64,000 bases of DNA from Serilophus lunatus. Lineage: Eukaryota > Chordata > Aves > Passeriformes > Eurylaimidae. The notes below the pieces were generated by a model, which had not been told where the DNA came from, did no database searches, and worked only from the letters and a program-made list of their open reading frames with translations. This document shows, one piece after another, positions 1 through 12,084 of the stretch. The stretch covers positions 372,001 through 436,000 of the forward strand of contig VXBA01001835.1 of NCBI GenBank assembly GCA_013399895.1. Reading direction: 5' to 3'. The number at the start of each line of letters is the position of its first letter. Within the stretch, counting starts at the first letter, position 1. Both the position numbers and the translations under genes were made by a program.

Positions 1-2677
1 ATAATTGTAGTACTGCACTAAGTAAGCGTTTTCACAAAGCTCTGGATGATAGTGTAATCACATTGTGCACTTTGGCATGTTACCCAATCACCACAGCAGA
101 TGGAAAGGAAAGTTGTCTCCAGTGGGACATTAGAATTGTAGGAAGAAATAGCAGATGTTGATATGTCTGCACCCTCATCTGACATACCAATTCATTTTAC
201 ATTGCAAAAGACTCTTCTTCCAAAATGTTCATGTGTCTGGCATTCAAGTTGCATCTCCATAGTGGTTTGCCTAGGGACCTCTGTTGCAAACATTTCAGAT
301 TAAGTGTCAAATGCTTCTTTTCTGCTCAAGACATTGTGGAAAGGTGAAGGTGCAAGTGGATGGTCTTCTGCCAGAAAGCAGAAAGTGTTTGCCAAAATAC
401 TAATGTGGCTACCACAAGCAAGTGAAGAAATGATCTGCCCTGTATGAAAGTGTATATAAAAGGTCTCCTGAAGTGAAACTCTGTCAAAGGGACAGAGGCC
501 ACATCTGTTTTTCTGCTCTCTAGCTTTGATTCTCCTTCTGCTCTTGGCCTTTTTTTAGTTTTCTTGTCCATCCGACGGAGCACCAGTGGACCTGTCACTA
601 CTTTTCTGATTTCCTACACTTGAAGGCAGATCTCCCTTCCCTTTTCTAAGCAATTAGCTGCTTCTAACTTTGTCTAATTAAACATAAACATGAGCCTTGT
701 GCAGTAATTTCCTAGTTACCTTTCTATTCTAGACACAATCTCAATCAAGACTGTGCTGCCTGTTTTTTTCAAATAGCAAAGAGATGCTGGTAAAGGCTTC
801 TTCTATCACTTTTGCTATTATCTATCTCATAATTCGTTCTGGTTCCTGAGGTGTGACTCTTCATGGGCTGGTCTTTCTGTTGATCACATGTTCTCCTATT
901 TGTCCTTTACTTGCCTTTCCTCTGTAAGCCTTTGGCCCTGATCTAGCTTTTACCACCACCCTTTAAAATCTATATTCAGATTCTGACGGAAAATTACACC
1001 GAACAGTCTTTGGTAGAAACTTCTTTGGAAACATTTGAAGTCTCATCCATTGACTGAAGTCCCATCAGCTAATGGAAATGGCAGCCCTGGCAGCTTAGAA
1101 ATGCCATTTAAGATATTAAATGAATATTGTGTGGTGAAAGCTGCTTCTGACCTCCTGAACCATTAAGATCTCAGCCTGAGCAACTGCCTGCAGTTCTCAT
1201 CTAACGGTGGAAAACAGCTGAGCCACAGAATGCATTCCTGAGTGGGCTTGAGGCACCAAAACTGCAGCAGTTCAAGGACAGAGTAGATGAAATTTAAAGC
1301 AGGAGCAATGAGGTAGCTGATTCCACAAACTGCGGACTGTGGTGATGTCCATTAGGTCCTGCAGCAGAATATGATCAGGAGGCTTCAGTTTTGCATTCCC
1401 CCCACAGCTCTTTACTACTCTAAGTTCACATTGACCTTGCTGACATACCATGAAAGGCAATGGGAAATCAATTCAAAGCTATTAATCGGAGAGAATGAAT
1501 TTGAGGGAAGAGATGAAAGTCCTGTAGCCTGCTCCTGTGTGTATGTTTGGTACCAATCTTTTCATAAGGGCAGTAGATGTTTGACTTTTTCCTGCTACAC
1601 ACACTCATGTTGTAGCTGCATCCAGCTCTGTTACAGAAAACAGATGTTGTGACATTTTTCCACACCCAGTCATGAAAAACTCCCCTACTCACTCTGGGGA
1701 GTTAATGTATGTTGAGTTTCGGAAGCGGAGGTGCTTCTAAGTCTCTTTAAAAGAAGGCTGAAAATTCCCTCTGTATTACTCAATTCATGTGCTTGTGAGC
1801 TTTAGACAGTTGTGGGGTTTTTCTCCAGATTGCTAAACTAAAGCTTAAGTGCAAAAGGGTGTGGAAATTTACCACCAATGCAGTATAGTTAATCTCCATC
1901 TCTGATCCTCTTTCTCTGCCTACACAACTGTATATTTTTATGCTTGTGCATTGAGACATGCTTTACTCTGCCTCCCTCAGGAATGCCTATGAACATCTTG
2001 CATAAGGTGGTTCTGGTTCTCCTGGTCCCAGTTTTTCACTGAACTGGTGAATTAGCAGCTCTGCATTTTCTTTAGGTTCTCTCACTGGTAAAGAGTAGCA
2101 GAAGTTGAATTTCCTGTAGATAATGAACATAGAAATCTGATTTTTGTGATATTGAATACTGGCAAACAACACTAAAGCTATGAAAACTCATACTAAAACC
2201 CACTGGGACTGGGCATTTCATGACAAATATTTATTGAAATGATGCTATTGATTGTAATTGTCTCCAGGACTTCCCTGCCTCCCCTAGGATGAGGCAATAC
2301 TGGCCTGAATACTCTGAGACACTGCAGATGACTGGAGAAATAAGTGCAATGGAGCATTCTTTCAAATAATATTTTTATGTTCCTTCAGAAAAATTTTATT
2401 GGGTTTTGATGTTGGTAGATTAATGGATAGGCCTGGTTTCATGTGCTAAGTCTTTAAAAAGAGAATTCTGCCATCCAGTGGCTTTTAAATACAATTATAA
2501 GTATAGATGACTTCACCAAGTCAAAGTAAGATTGAGTCATTTTGTTTCTGCACCAAGCCAGTGAAAGCACTTACTTGAGAATTTGCTTATGAAATTCTTT
2601 CTTTTCAGAGTTGCAGCAGAAGGAGACAGTGGCCTTATTTTAATGGTTACACCTTTCTTTTGTTTATCTCTTTGCAG
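1..2677 (+). other. TSPAN9: TSPAN9 intron (5' part outside window)
   Basis: This stretch precedes the first visible TSPAN9 exon and ends in a pyrimidine-rich tract and a TTTGCAG acceptor. By comparison with human TSPAN9, the exon encoding the first 21 residues must lie upstream of the window, so this should be intron. I see no coding exon, RNA gene or recognisable repeat in it. The short open frames have no family resemblance. Confidence 0.75.
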
Positions 2678-2869
2678 TTATGTGGCTGTGGTCTGCTGGG
2701 TGTGGGCATCTGGCTGTCAGTGTCACAAGGAAACTTCGCCACGTTTTCTCCTAGCTTTCCATCACTTTCAGCTGCCAACCTCGTCATTGCCATTGGTACA
2801 GTGATCATGGTGACTGGCTTTCTGGGCTGCCTAGGTGCTATCAAGGAAAACAAGTGCCTCCTGTTGAGT
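2678..2869 (+). CDS. TSPAN9: TSPAN9 exon: end of TM1, small loop, TM2
   Basis: Sixty-four codons begin LCGCGLLGVG and end NKCLLLS. The exon covers the end of TM1, the small extracellular loop (SQGNFATFSPSFPSL), TM2 and the inner loop with membrane-proximal cysteines typical of palmitoylation sites. The acceptor is TTTGCAG and the donor is AGT|GTAAGA. Confidence 0.95.
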
Positions 2870-5800
2870 GTAAGACATCAATACGCTTTTTCACTGAAAC
2901 AATGACTGTTGCTTTGTTTTGTTATTATTTTATTTGAATGAGCAGTGCAAAATAACCATGTGGCTCACTGTAGCATTGCCCTTGGCTTTCAATCTTCTGT
3001 GTGCTTGCAGTATGACATCCCATGGCTTTGGTCACTGATATCAATGGTGTATTAGAAAATGTATCCTTGTTGCTGTATGCCCTAATGTATTAGATAGCAT
3101 AGCACATTACCTCTGATTAAGAATGAACTGTAGTATCAACCTGGATAGCCCTTCTGGAAATGTCTGTTGGAAAGATTGAAATAATCTTAAGCACAGAAGG
3201 CCTCAAATCCTCTCACTGCTGTTTTCTACATAGCTGTTGTCAGAGGATGGTGGAAACCATATGACCCAAAGTTAAGAAATTGAGGCCCCTGCCAGGACTT
3301 ATCAATTAAAAAAAAAAAGTCTGATCCTTGGCAGTCTTTGTCCAGCACTGAAGCACAGGGGTTAGGAACCCCTCTCAGAAAATACAGTGTGCATCACTCC
3401 TCTCACATAAACCCAGGAGGCTTCCTTCTCCCACCCCAAGGAGAGAAGTGTTGTGACAGAAGGTGAAAGGAAGGCTTTCAAAGCAAACTACTTCCAATTC
3501 AATCACAGCTTATGAATACAGATGCTGTGACATTAAGGAGCATGTTTTTCATGTGCAAAAGTCTCCCTTGTGTGATGCTAGGGAACAGCTGGGCAGCATT
3601 CCTTAGACCACCTGAGAGAATTAAACTGGAGGGAAAATGTGCACCTGTTTGTTTGCTAGCTGATTGCTTGTGTGTTGTATAGCTTAGAAAGCAAAGAGAG
3701 AATAATAATAAGGCTCGTTTCATTCATCCACACAAACTGCAACATCAGCTTATTTTTTTTGCAGAATGTTTATATTCTTATAAGGTTCTGTGAAAATTTT
3801 TTTTATACCACCATGACTGTCGTGAGTTTCCAATTGGAGAGCTAGCTGGGCTGCCTACTGCTTCTCCCGGTGTCTGGGGGGCTGGTGCCATGCCTATCTT
3901 ACAGTCTGGTAGTGCATAAAGGCATGACAAAATATGCACAGTGGTCATGAAAAGTAGTGAGAAACTGCTAGAACTCACACTTGGGATGCCCCTGCAGAGA
4001 GAGATTTCAGAAACAGAGTTGGGAACAGAAGTGCTGAGAGTAATATAATGATTGTGCCACAGTCAGATGTGGTTAAAGCCCACCTGCCAAGGAATCACTC
4101 CTGCGGTGTGATCACATTGATCTCTGTGGAAAGCAGTTTAGCATCTGTCCTGTAGTCTGTATGAAGGAAAGTGGGCTGTGTGCTGTGACAGCAGTCAAAA
4201 GGAGCAAGACAAAAGCATGGCTGAAACATGCAAACTGGTAGTAGGCCAAAACTTACGGTTTTGAGAATGCTAGACAATTAAGTTCCTCAGTAACAGCGAG
4301 ACCATCAGCAGCTTTACAGTATCAATATGCCTGAATAGTTTGAAATCAAACTTGCATGTTTTTGGCGGTGGAGGAAAGGTTTAGAGGATAAGGCTTACAG
4401 TCTTCATAGTTTCTAACAGCCCTGGAGTTTACTGTCCAGTTGGCAAGAGTGTATACACTGTCTGTTTTTTCTTTGTTCTAGTTTTTCATCGTTTTGCTGA
4501 TAATTCTTCTGGCAGAGCTGATATTACTCATTTTGTTCTTTGTTTATATGGACAAGGTAAGCAAATATGCCATAAAGATTAATTATCTGTCCTAGCACAC
4601 AAACCAGGTTCAGTTTGTTTTTGTTTGATGGAGGTATTTGAGTTCTCCTTGTTCTTCACTTTGGTAAAGGTTTAACTTCTAGGTCTCGGCTTTTTTCTGT
4701 AAGGTACTTCTGAAGGGGAAGGAGGAAGTGATGAGGAGAGCAAGCAGGAGAGAAATCCCTAAAATAAAACCATGGTCCAGGACCTCCCTTTTAGTCTCCT
4801 CTTAAAATCTTAGATAGCTTCCAAAATAGCTGTTTGGTGTCTGCATGAAGCTGATAATCATGTGGACCTGGGCTGTGGGAGGCCCTACTTAAAACCTGGT
4901 TAGCTTCTTAAGGCCAACCCTTGGAACAGGTTGACATGTTGGCAAACAGGAGAGAGGCGTGGGATATTCACAGGTTATTCCAGGTACTACCAGTTGTATC
5001 ACTTGAGCAGGCAGTCCCAGAGAGTTTGGCAAGGGTGCAAAATGGATCAAGAGGCAGCTTCTCATGAAGCCTATCTGTAGGAGCCTGCTATCTCATAGAG
5101 ACTAAGTGAAGTAGGCACGATTGGCAGGCCAGTCAGATACACAAGACTGGAAAAATGCCAGGGGAATTAGAGAACTCTGATAAACACAGAGCTGAACATT
5201 ACAGAATAAGCATGTCCAAAATTATTTTAACACGGTTCCTACCATCCTTCGTCTCTTCTCAGGTTGTCATTATGATGCCTGCTACTTTCAGGGAGCTGAA
5301 GTGAACTTCTAATTTTGACTGGCATGTCAAGGAGGGATGAAAGAGATCTTAGAATACAATTGACCTTTATGCCAGGATCATAATCCTTTCTCTGCTGCCA
5401 GGTTCATTCACTGTCAGAGGCAAGGTTCATTCTTACCTGCATCAGACTGAAATTTATACAAAAAATCTCAGATCTCGTATTAAGCATCCCAACTTTATCC
5501 TCTAAAGAAAGAAGAGCACAGTTGAAAATTAGATCGTACAAGCCTGTTCCCATAAGAATAACAACAGCAATGTCTTTTTTCAATTGATTTTGTATTGTCT
5601 ATTTACTATAGCCTACCTGAATCCAGAACCCATGCAAGGATAACTCTGTTAAGGTTGGGAGGCTGGGACTCTGGTTTTGCAATATAAGCAAGTTAAAGTA
5701 GGGCATAGGTTACAGGCAGGAGAGGCTGCTCTGGGATATTGCCAACAGCTATCTCTGGCAAGGTTACAGTAAACTCAGCAGATTCATGCTGTTCCTATTC

Positions 5801-7835
5801 AGTTAGGTTGAATCAGATTATGACTATGTGATGGACTCTTGGCAGAGATCTCCCATCCCAAGAGAATTAATCCAGTATTTTGCAATCTGAGGGAAAGACT
5901 AGGCCTTGGCAGGTGCTTAAAGGTCCCACTGATTTGTAAGAGTCTTGTAACCTTTCTACTTATGTAAGTTTGTAGTGAGAAGAGTTAAGAGACAGATGTT
6001 CTATATGTGTGTCTGTACCATTTATTCCTTTCCTCTGAACAGGATTGACTTTTTCTATCTTTTACATGGTGCAGGTCAGTGAGAGTGCAAAGAAGGATTT
6101 GAAGGAAGGTATGAAGCTATACAATTCAGAAAATAATGTTGGACTGAAAAACGCATGGAATATCATTCAAGCAGAGGTAATATATTTTCACAATTGAAAA
6201 AAAAAACCCAAATCATTTGCTCATCAAGCCTGCTGCAGTCTGTTAAGCATGACACCCATGCAAAGTCTAAAGGATGGCTAATGCAGGTTTTCGTTTTGGA
6301 TTTTGCACTCTTGAACATCCAGGGAATACTGTGAAACCCCGGATCAAAGTGCACTCTATAAGGTGAAAGATGCTCACGTGTCTGAGATTCTACGTGCCTG
6401 TCATAGGCACAGAGATTATCTGAAACAGTGGAGTGGCAGCACTACCTGCATAGGTGGAACTGAAGCTTCAGCAAGCTTTTGCTGTTAGCAGTTGTGGGTA
6501 GTTTACATTAGATACTGGTGTTTGGGCTCGTGTCTCTTTGACAAGAAGGCTAACATACCTTTATTTTCTTTGATTTTGTTTTTCATTGGTGTTTTTAAGT
6601 ATTTGCTTTTAGTGATCAGTGACAACAGGACACTTTAAAACTAAAAAGTGTTGTTGTGGCCCTTTGGAAAATACAGAGTAGTTTAGTGGAAGTAAAAGTT
6701 TGTGGTTGTACATGATTCACAAATTGTGCTAGTTAATTTATTAATCCTTTAATTTTGCACAGATGAAATGCTGTGGTGTGAATGACTTTACGGATTGGTA
6801 CCCAGTCCTGGGAGAAAACATTGTTCCAGACCGATGTTGTACAGAAAACTCCCAAGACTGTGGACGGAACTCTACTGAATTGGTGTGGAAAACGGTAAGG
6901 TTCACTTTGCCTAGGTCAGATCTTAGGTAGGGGTGGGAAGGAATAAAATGGAGGAAATGCAAATGAAAGAAAATACAACCTTGGTGTTTCAATTTTCATT
7001 TTTCATTTCAGGGATGTTACGAGAGAGTTATGACCTGGTTTGATGAGAATAAGCATGTCCTTGGTTCGATTGGGATGTGCATCCTCATAATGCAGGTAAT
7101 ACTGGTATGACGTTTGTCAACATGGCTTTGCTTTGCTGTCAGCACTCTTGATTCTGCTGTGGGAAAAGTGATGCTAAACTGCTTTGAGTTGGAATATTAT
7201 TTCAATAATGTCAGATTTGTTTTATGAGTTCATTTAAGGCCATCTACTCAGAAATGAAGCAGGTCAGTAGTCAGACCTGCAAAGAAGACGTGGTGCAGTG
7301 GGGTTTTGCTTACCTGTGTTTTGACTTCAGAGTGCCTCTTTGGAGTTCCCATATTTAGCCATTTATTACACTGTTCCTTAGGGAACTGGTTGTTATTTTT
7401 AATTTTGGAAGCAAGTTCTAGAAAGTACCAAAATGAGTCGTCATGGCCACTGAACCTGGCTAAACAAGCACGAGTTGTTGGGTCAAAGGGAATAGTGACT
7501 CTCATGTGTTGATTCTGAAAAATTGTTGCACATACGACAAAAGAGCCCTGATTGGTTTTTGCCTCCATCTGTGCTCTGACAGATACAACCCTGGACATCA
7601 CTATGTGCCTGAACAACATACATTTAAGATTACTGCTCAGCATTGAGAAATAGGGCTAGTGTAGAATGCATGTTAAAACTACCGCTGGGCCATGAACATA
7701 GGTCAGCAGTGCAGTTTTGGCAGCCTTCCTATACTAAACTCCTTATTGTTTGTTTTCCTTCAGATTCTTGGCATGGCCTTCTCCATGACACTCTTCCAGC
7801 AGATTCACAGGACTGGCAAAAAATATGATGCCTAA
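2678..7835 (+). CDS. TSPAN9: Tetraspanin-9, exons for residues 22 to the C-terminus (5' partial)
   Basis: TSPAN9 is a four-pass plasma-membrane protein of the tetraspanin family. It organises integrins and other receptors into membrane microdomains and is known from platelets and megakaryocytes. Six exons (2678-2869, 4482-4556, 6075-6176, 6763-6894, 7012-7095, 7764-7835) join in frame with every junction in phase 0 to give 218 residues. The human protein has 239, so only the N-terminal 21 (cytoplasmic tail and most of TM1) are missing. Visible hallmarks are the CCG motif opening the variable part of the large extracellular loop (KCCGV), further loop cysteines (DRCC, QDCG, GCYE), one N-glycosylation sequon (NST), TM2-TM4, and the C-terminal end GKKYDA. 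Similarity to human TSPAN9 is near-continuous, so the paralogue assignment is firm. I see no frameshift or internal stop. Confidence 0.96.
4482..4556 (+). CDS. TSPAN9: TSPAN9 exon: TM3
   Basis: Twenty-five codons, almost all hydrophobic, running from FFIVLL to FVYMDK, form TM3. The acceptor is GTTCTAG and the donor is AAG|GTAAGC. Both flanks are phase 0, so the exon encodes one membrane helix. Confidence 0.95.
6075..6176 (+). CDS. TSPAN9: TSPAN9 exon: start of large extracellular loop
   Basis: Thirty-four codons (VSESAKKDLKEG to WNIIQAE) encode the first helices of the large extracellular loop, just before the CCG motif. The acceptor is GTGCAG and the donor GAG|GTAATA, a weaker donor than its neighbours. 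Confidence 0.95.
6763..6894 (+). CDS. TSPAN9: TSPAN9 exon: variable part of large extracellular loop
   Basis: Forty-four codons open with MKCCGV (the tetraspanin CCG motif) and include DRCC and QDCG cysteines and the sequon NST. This is the disulphide-bonded partner-recognition part of the protein. It differs more from human than the membrane helices do, as expected. The donor is ACG|GTAAGG. Confidence 0.95.
7012..7095 (+). CDS. TSPAN9: TSPAN9 exon: end of large loop into TM4
   Basis: Twenty-eight codons run from GCYERV, which carries the last loop cysteine, to GMCILIMQ, the start of TM4. The preceding intron is only 117 bases. The acceptor is TTTCAG and the donor CAG|GTAATA. Confidence 0.95.
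7764..7835 (+). CDS. TSPAN9: TSPAN9 last coding exon: TM4 end and C-terminal tail
   Basis: Twenty-three codons and a TAA stop finish TM4 (ILGMAFSMTLF) and give the short cytoplasmic tail ending GKKYDA. The acceptor is CCTTCAG. Confidence 0.95.
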   Translation: MLGMAFSMTLFQQIHRTGKKYDA

Positions 7836-10800
7836 AGCCTCTGAAACATTATCACATCAACCCTTCTGTCTCATTATAGAAATGAACACAAGGAATGACC
7901 ACAAGGAGCATCACAGTTAGCCCTGCTGAGGGAATCCGTCCCATTGACCGATCCACTTTGTTGTTACTTCTCCAGTTATTATCACAACTTGTTTGACTCT
8001 TTTTTTTTCTGTTTGCCATTTATTTGCCAAAGAGGGGGAACCCCCCCCAAAGAAATGGATTTTCTACACGAAATCATAGATCTGCTCTAAGAATGTTTCT
8101 TAAGAAAATGTTTTGCTCTACTAATCCATGCTATATGTGCAAAAATTGCGTATGTTCAACTTCAAGGGAGAATTCTTCAAAGTCTTCCACTAAGTTTTCA
8201 ACCCTTATGTCCAGTTTACTGGAAGACTCAGAAAAGCCACTCTAACTGAGAGTCCTAGGAATTGGAGCTGCTTTGCTTTGCAGCTTCTTGTACCTTATGG
8301 TGTATACTTTTTTATTATGATAATGATGATGATTATTATTATTATGGATATAGCTTAGAATTTAGTTGCCTGACTTATAACTTCTTACTGTTTTTGGTTT
8401 TACACATTTATTGTACATTAATTTGGGAACCGCTGTGCTATCTCCAGAGGACATGTTTTTCAAAGTTGACAGTTGGTGCAAGCAAAGACACAACTTTTCT
8501 CAAGTCCATGGGTTGGCATCATCTACCTTTATCAGGGCTTTGAGATGCCCTTACTGTAACAAAGGTGTTTCCTTTAGAATCAGAGACTCTTCCCTCAGAT
8601 GAAATGCAAAGCCTTCTCATTGGACCAGATGATGAGCTTCCTACTTCTGTGAGGCAAAGTTGCAATGCCTTTACTCACCCAAAGCAGTGCCTGGCTGCTT
8701 TGATGTCATGCTACTTTGAAAGCTAAAAGTACTGACTAAGCAAGTTACTGCTAGCACAAAGGAGAGAGATTGCAGTCTGACCTACCACCACCAGACTTCA
8801 CAGATTGTGTTGTATGCTTCAAAAAGTTTGCCCAAGGCATGGCATGCTGCTGGATGTGAAGGGAGGGGATGGTAATTTGATGGCAACATTGTCATGCCAT
8901 GTCCTTCCTTGTAGGTGTTTCCTCAAGCCAAAGACGGCTGTCTCCCTGAGCTAGAAAAGGGGATTTGATTAAAGGTGACCAGATGATGCAGGAAAGGGGC
9001 AATTTCCAAAACAGCATTCACAGATTGTGTGTGTTGTCACACCTTCAGTACAGAATTGGTTCTTGCTGACAGCTTGCCAAACCCATCCAATGGGATAGTT
9101 TACTCAATGTGTATTTTTACCAACATTCCTGTTAGAAAACTTGAACGTTTCTTTACTTCGAATGCTTCTTCATTACAAGGAGCCTCCATTTACCCTTTGT
9201 TCCTGGTTTTAGCTGTTTTGTGAAGGAAGAAGGAAAGGCTTAGACATTGGAGGATGTTCCAATTAAACTTCATTTAGGGCTTGACTCAGCTCTGAAAGAA
9301 AAACTGCTTTTTTGCATTAGCAGCTGTCAGAAGCGACCTTCAGAGGTTACCTCATCCATTATCTCTCAAAGGGGTACTGACATGTATGTGAGATGGGGTT
9401 CATTATGACATTATTAGGCTGAGTTTCAGAAACTGTGGAGGATGAAGATTTTGTGCCTTTCAAATCCTTGCCATGTCAAACTATTCCTCTGGTAAACAAG
9501 TTTCTCTTAATGTCCAGTCTGAATATTTATACTTTAAGCTCTAAAAAGATGTAATTTTCAATGTGAGCTGAAATAGCTGTTGAGCCACTTTGGGAGGTTT
9601 TAGTCCCCAGCTTATCTTCCTAGTAAGTCCTGCATGCATCTGTACATCTGGCAGCAGTAGCGTTTTGTGTGACCTATGTGTCACTTTTTTTTAAGTTCCT
9701 ATGAAATCAATGTGACGGGAAGGAGTGTGAATGTGTGGGAGATAGAGATGAATTTGGGTGTTGCAGTGAAGAAGAAGGTTACTATTCTTAGAGCACAGTC
9801 CCTGCCCATATGAGCACAGTGCCCAAAGTTTCACAAGGCTCTTGTTTCCCGCTGAAGCAGACAAGGCCATATGGGTTCAGATATTTCACCTGGATTGCCT
9901 TTGAAGGAGTCAGGGAAGAAGCAGAGGGAAAGCACAGAAACTGAATCCAGTTTTACTACCATTTCTAACAAAAATTGGGACCAGGAGCATCTGAGCCTCA
10001 CTGGAGATAGCTGTTCCATATTGAAGAAGGGGCTCTGATGCCCAGTGTATTTGCTGCTACATGTAAGACTGTATCCAAAGTTGCTAAGATGCGTTCCCAT
10101 TTTTGCAAGAAGAGAAAGGATGATTTTCGTCTGATGGCTCCACTGCATTCTCTCTTTGGGCAGAAGTGCTTAGCTTTCTCTAGCTTTCTCTGGTGCTCAA
10201 AAAGAGCAAGGTGCAAGGCTGTGCAAGGTGCAAGCATCATCCCTGTCCTTTGGGGTCACACAGTGGTACCTGCCGCATCTTAAATTTTAATCTGCAATCA
10301 GTTTTTGTACAAAAATGGTAAAATATATTAGTGAAAGTAATAAGAAAATAAAAAATGTTTATGAGTAACTCAGAGATGAAATGTGTAGTTACAAACTCAG
10401 CTACTTTGCCTTCCATCCAAACTTATTTTTCTAGAATGCTTCATTCCATTTCATGATCTAGCAGCATAGATCCTGAAATCTTTTTTTAATGACTACTTTT
10501 GGCATTTTAAGCACAGTATTAAGTGAGATAGTTACATGAGCTTCATGTATTCATCTCTATGAAGCCACCTACAGGAGGAGAGTCAAAAGCAGGACTGATT
10601 TGTGTCTCTAGCTGACTCTCTGATGTGGGAGGTGATGACAGACATCCTCAAAGGAGCAGAAAGTAATATGATTTTCCATGCAGCAAAAAACAGCTCTGGA
10701 AAGTGTGAGGCTGCATCATTCAGTTTGTCAGAGAAGGCACTAATTGTCCTGTAAACTGGTCAAAGGGAGCTTTGGCTCATGTATGTATGCACTTTTTTTG

Positions 10801-10900
10801 CTTATGTTGGTGGGTGGCTATCTGTGTGTTTTTCCCAAATGTCACTCTGATTATTTATCTCTAAGTTTTTAGCATGTTTTTAAATAAAAACTGATACTGA
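7836..10900 (+). other. TSPAN9: Probable TSPAN9 3' untranslated region with poly(A) signal candidates
   Basis: No further gene follows the TSPAN9 stop for several kilobases. AATAAA hexamers lie at 10347-10352 and 10883-10888, and another at 11765-11770. A 3'UTR of about 2.5-3 kb would suit the long 3'UTR I recall for human TSPAN9. I infer that the transcript ends near one of the first two signals, but sequence alone cannot choose. The short open frames here (for example 8024-8245) look like chance. Confidence 0.45.
8313..8346. repeat. ATG/ATT trinucleotide microsatellite
   Basis: A short run of TGA/TTA-type trinucleotides (gat then att repeats) lies inside the presumed TSPAN9 3'UTR. Confidence 0.8.
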
Positions 10901-12080
10901 GTAAAAGTATCCTTAATATACACAAATATTGATTTGTATAAATGCATACCTCTCTGTATCTCTAATTCAGGAAAGCACAGTTCAAGTCTGTGAAAGTGCT
11001 GTTTCTCTGAGTGTTCCTTCAGAGTGTAGCATACCTGCTGTATTACTGTCCTTCATGCTTGGAAGCTGCAATAGAACTTAAACAGAGACAAAACAGGAGA
11101 ACTGCCTGAAGAACCTCTACTTGAAAGCTGATGAAGTGTTAGCGGTGAATTCTGTTCCCTCCTGAACAAACTAAGGCTGTTAGTTACAGGAAACCCAGGT
11201 GGAAGGCGCTCAAAAAAGTGTCCATAGCCAAATACCATGTAAGATGTTTGAGACAATGACATAAATCTCCAAGATGAGAGAGGATGCCTTGGATATGTCA
11301 TGCACTGAGTTCCTGGACTATGGTCACTTTAGGTGAACTCTCCTATCCTGTATCCAACCCCTCATTTGTGTGCATGAAATACAAACTCACACACAAGAGG
11401 GGTGCAAACAGGGGGCAGCCAAACTGATCATTGTGGTCTTTCTTGGGCAATGTATTGTTCAGGCATAGAAAAGGCAAGGAGGAAAAGGGTGTTTTCCCAG
11501 CAGATGGTTCATGGGAGCAGCATGGGATAGGCCACACATAATTCTGATTTTACTTCTTCCCATAGAGTTGAGCAGCTTCATCCTGTAGCTGGCATGAGGA
11601 AACCTGGACATGTTTGGCTATGGGCTAGCCATCTGTTATGCAGTAGATAGTAGACACTAAGAAACAACATGCCATTCCCACCAGGTGATGTTTGCACCAG
11701 TGTTTCTTCTATGCAATACCTATTTTCGCCTTTATATAAAAGATTTTTACTAGGATGACATAAAAATAAAGGATTTTTTAAAAGGTGCCTCTTTGAGCTC
11801 ATTTGTCTCCTAACCCCACCACCAAAACTAAAAAGGGACAAAAAAAATTCCAAAAGTCAACTTACAGAGATATATTCCAGCTCCACTACAAATGAAATCC
11901 AGAGCTCTTGAAGCTGTTGCATCTCTGAAAAGATTCCCCTCCACTCTCCCCCAGTCCTCTCTCATCCTTCAAAACAATACTGTAGTAGAACAGAAGTAAG
12001 TGTGAAAAAACTCACAAAGAATGGAAAAGTGTTTTTGAGAGCCTGGTAATATCGGAAAGATTGCCAGTGTCCCAGAGAAT
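10901..12080. other. Intergenic, no gene seen
   Basis: This is an AT-rich to neutral stretch between the TSPAN9 3'UTR and the 56 bp repeat array. It holds a candidate AATAAA at 11765 but no coding exon or repeat family that I can name. Confidence 0.5.
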
Positions 12081-12084
12081 ACGG

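Noticed and set aside
7248..7643. 131-codon minus-strand frame inside TSPAN9
   Set aside because: It lies in the last TSPAN9 intron, has no family resemblance, and there is no sign of a minus-strand gene.
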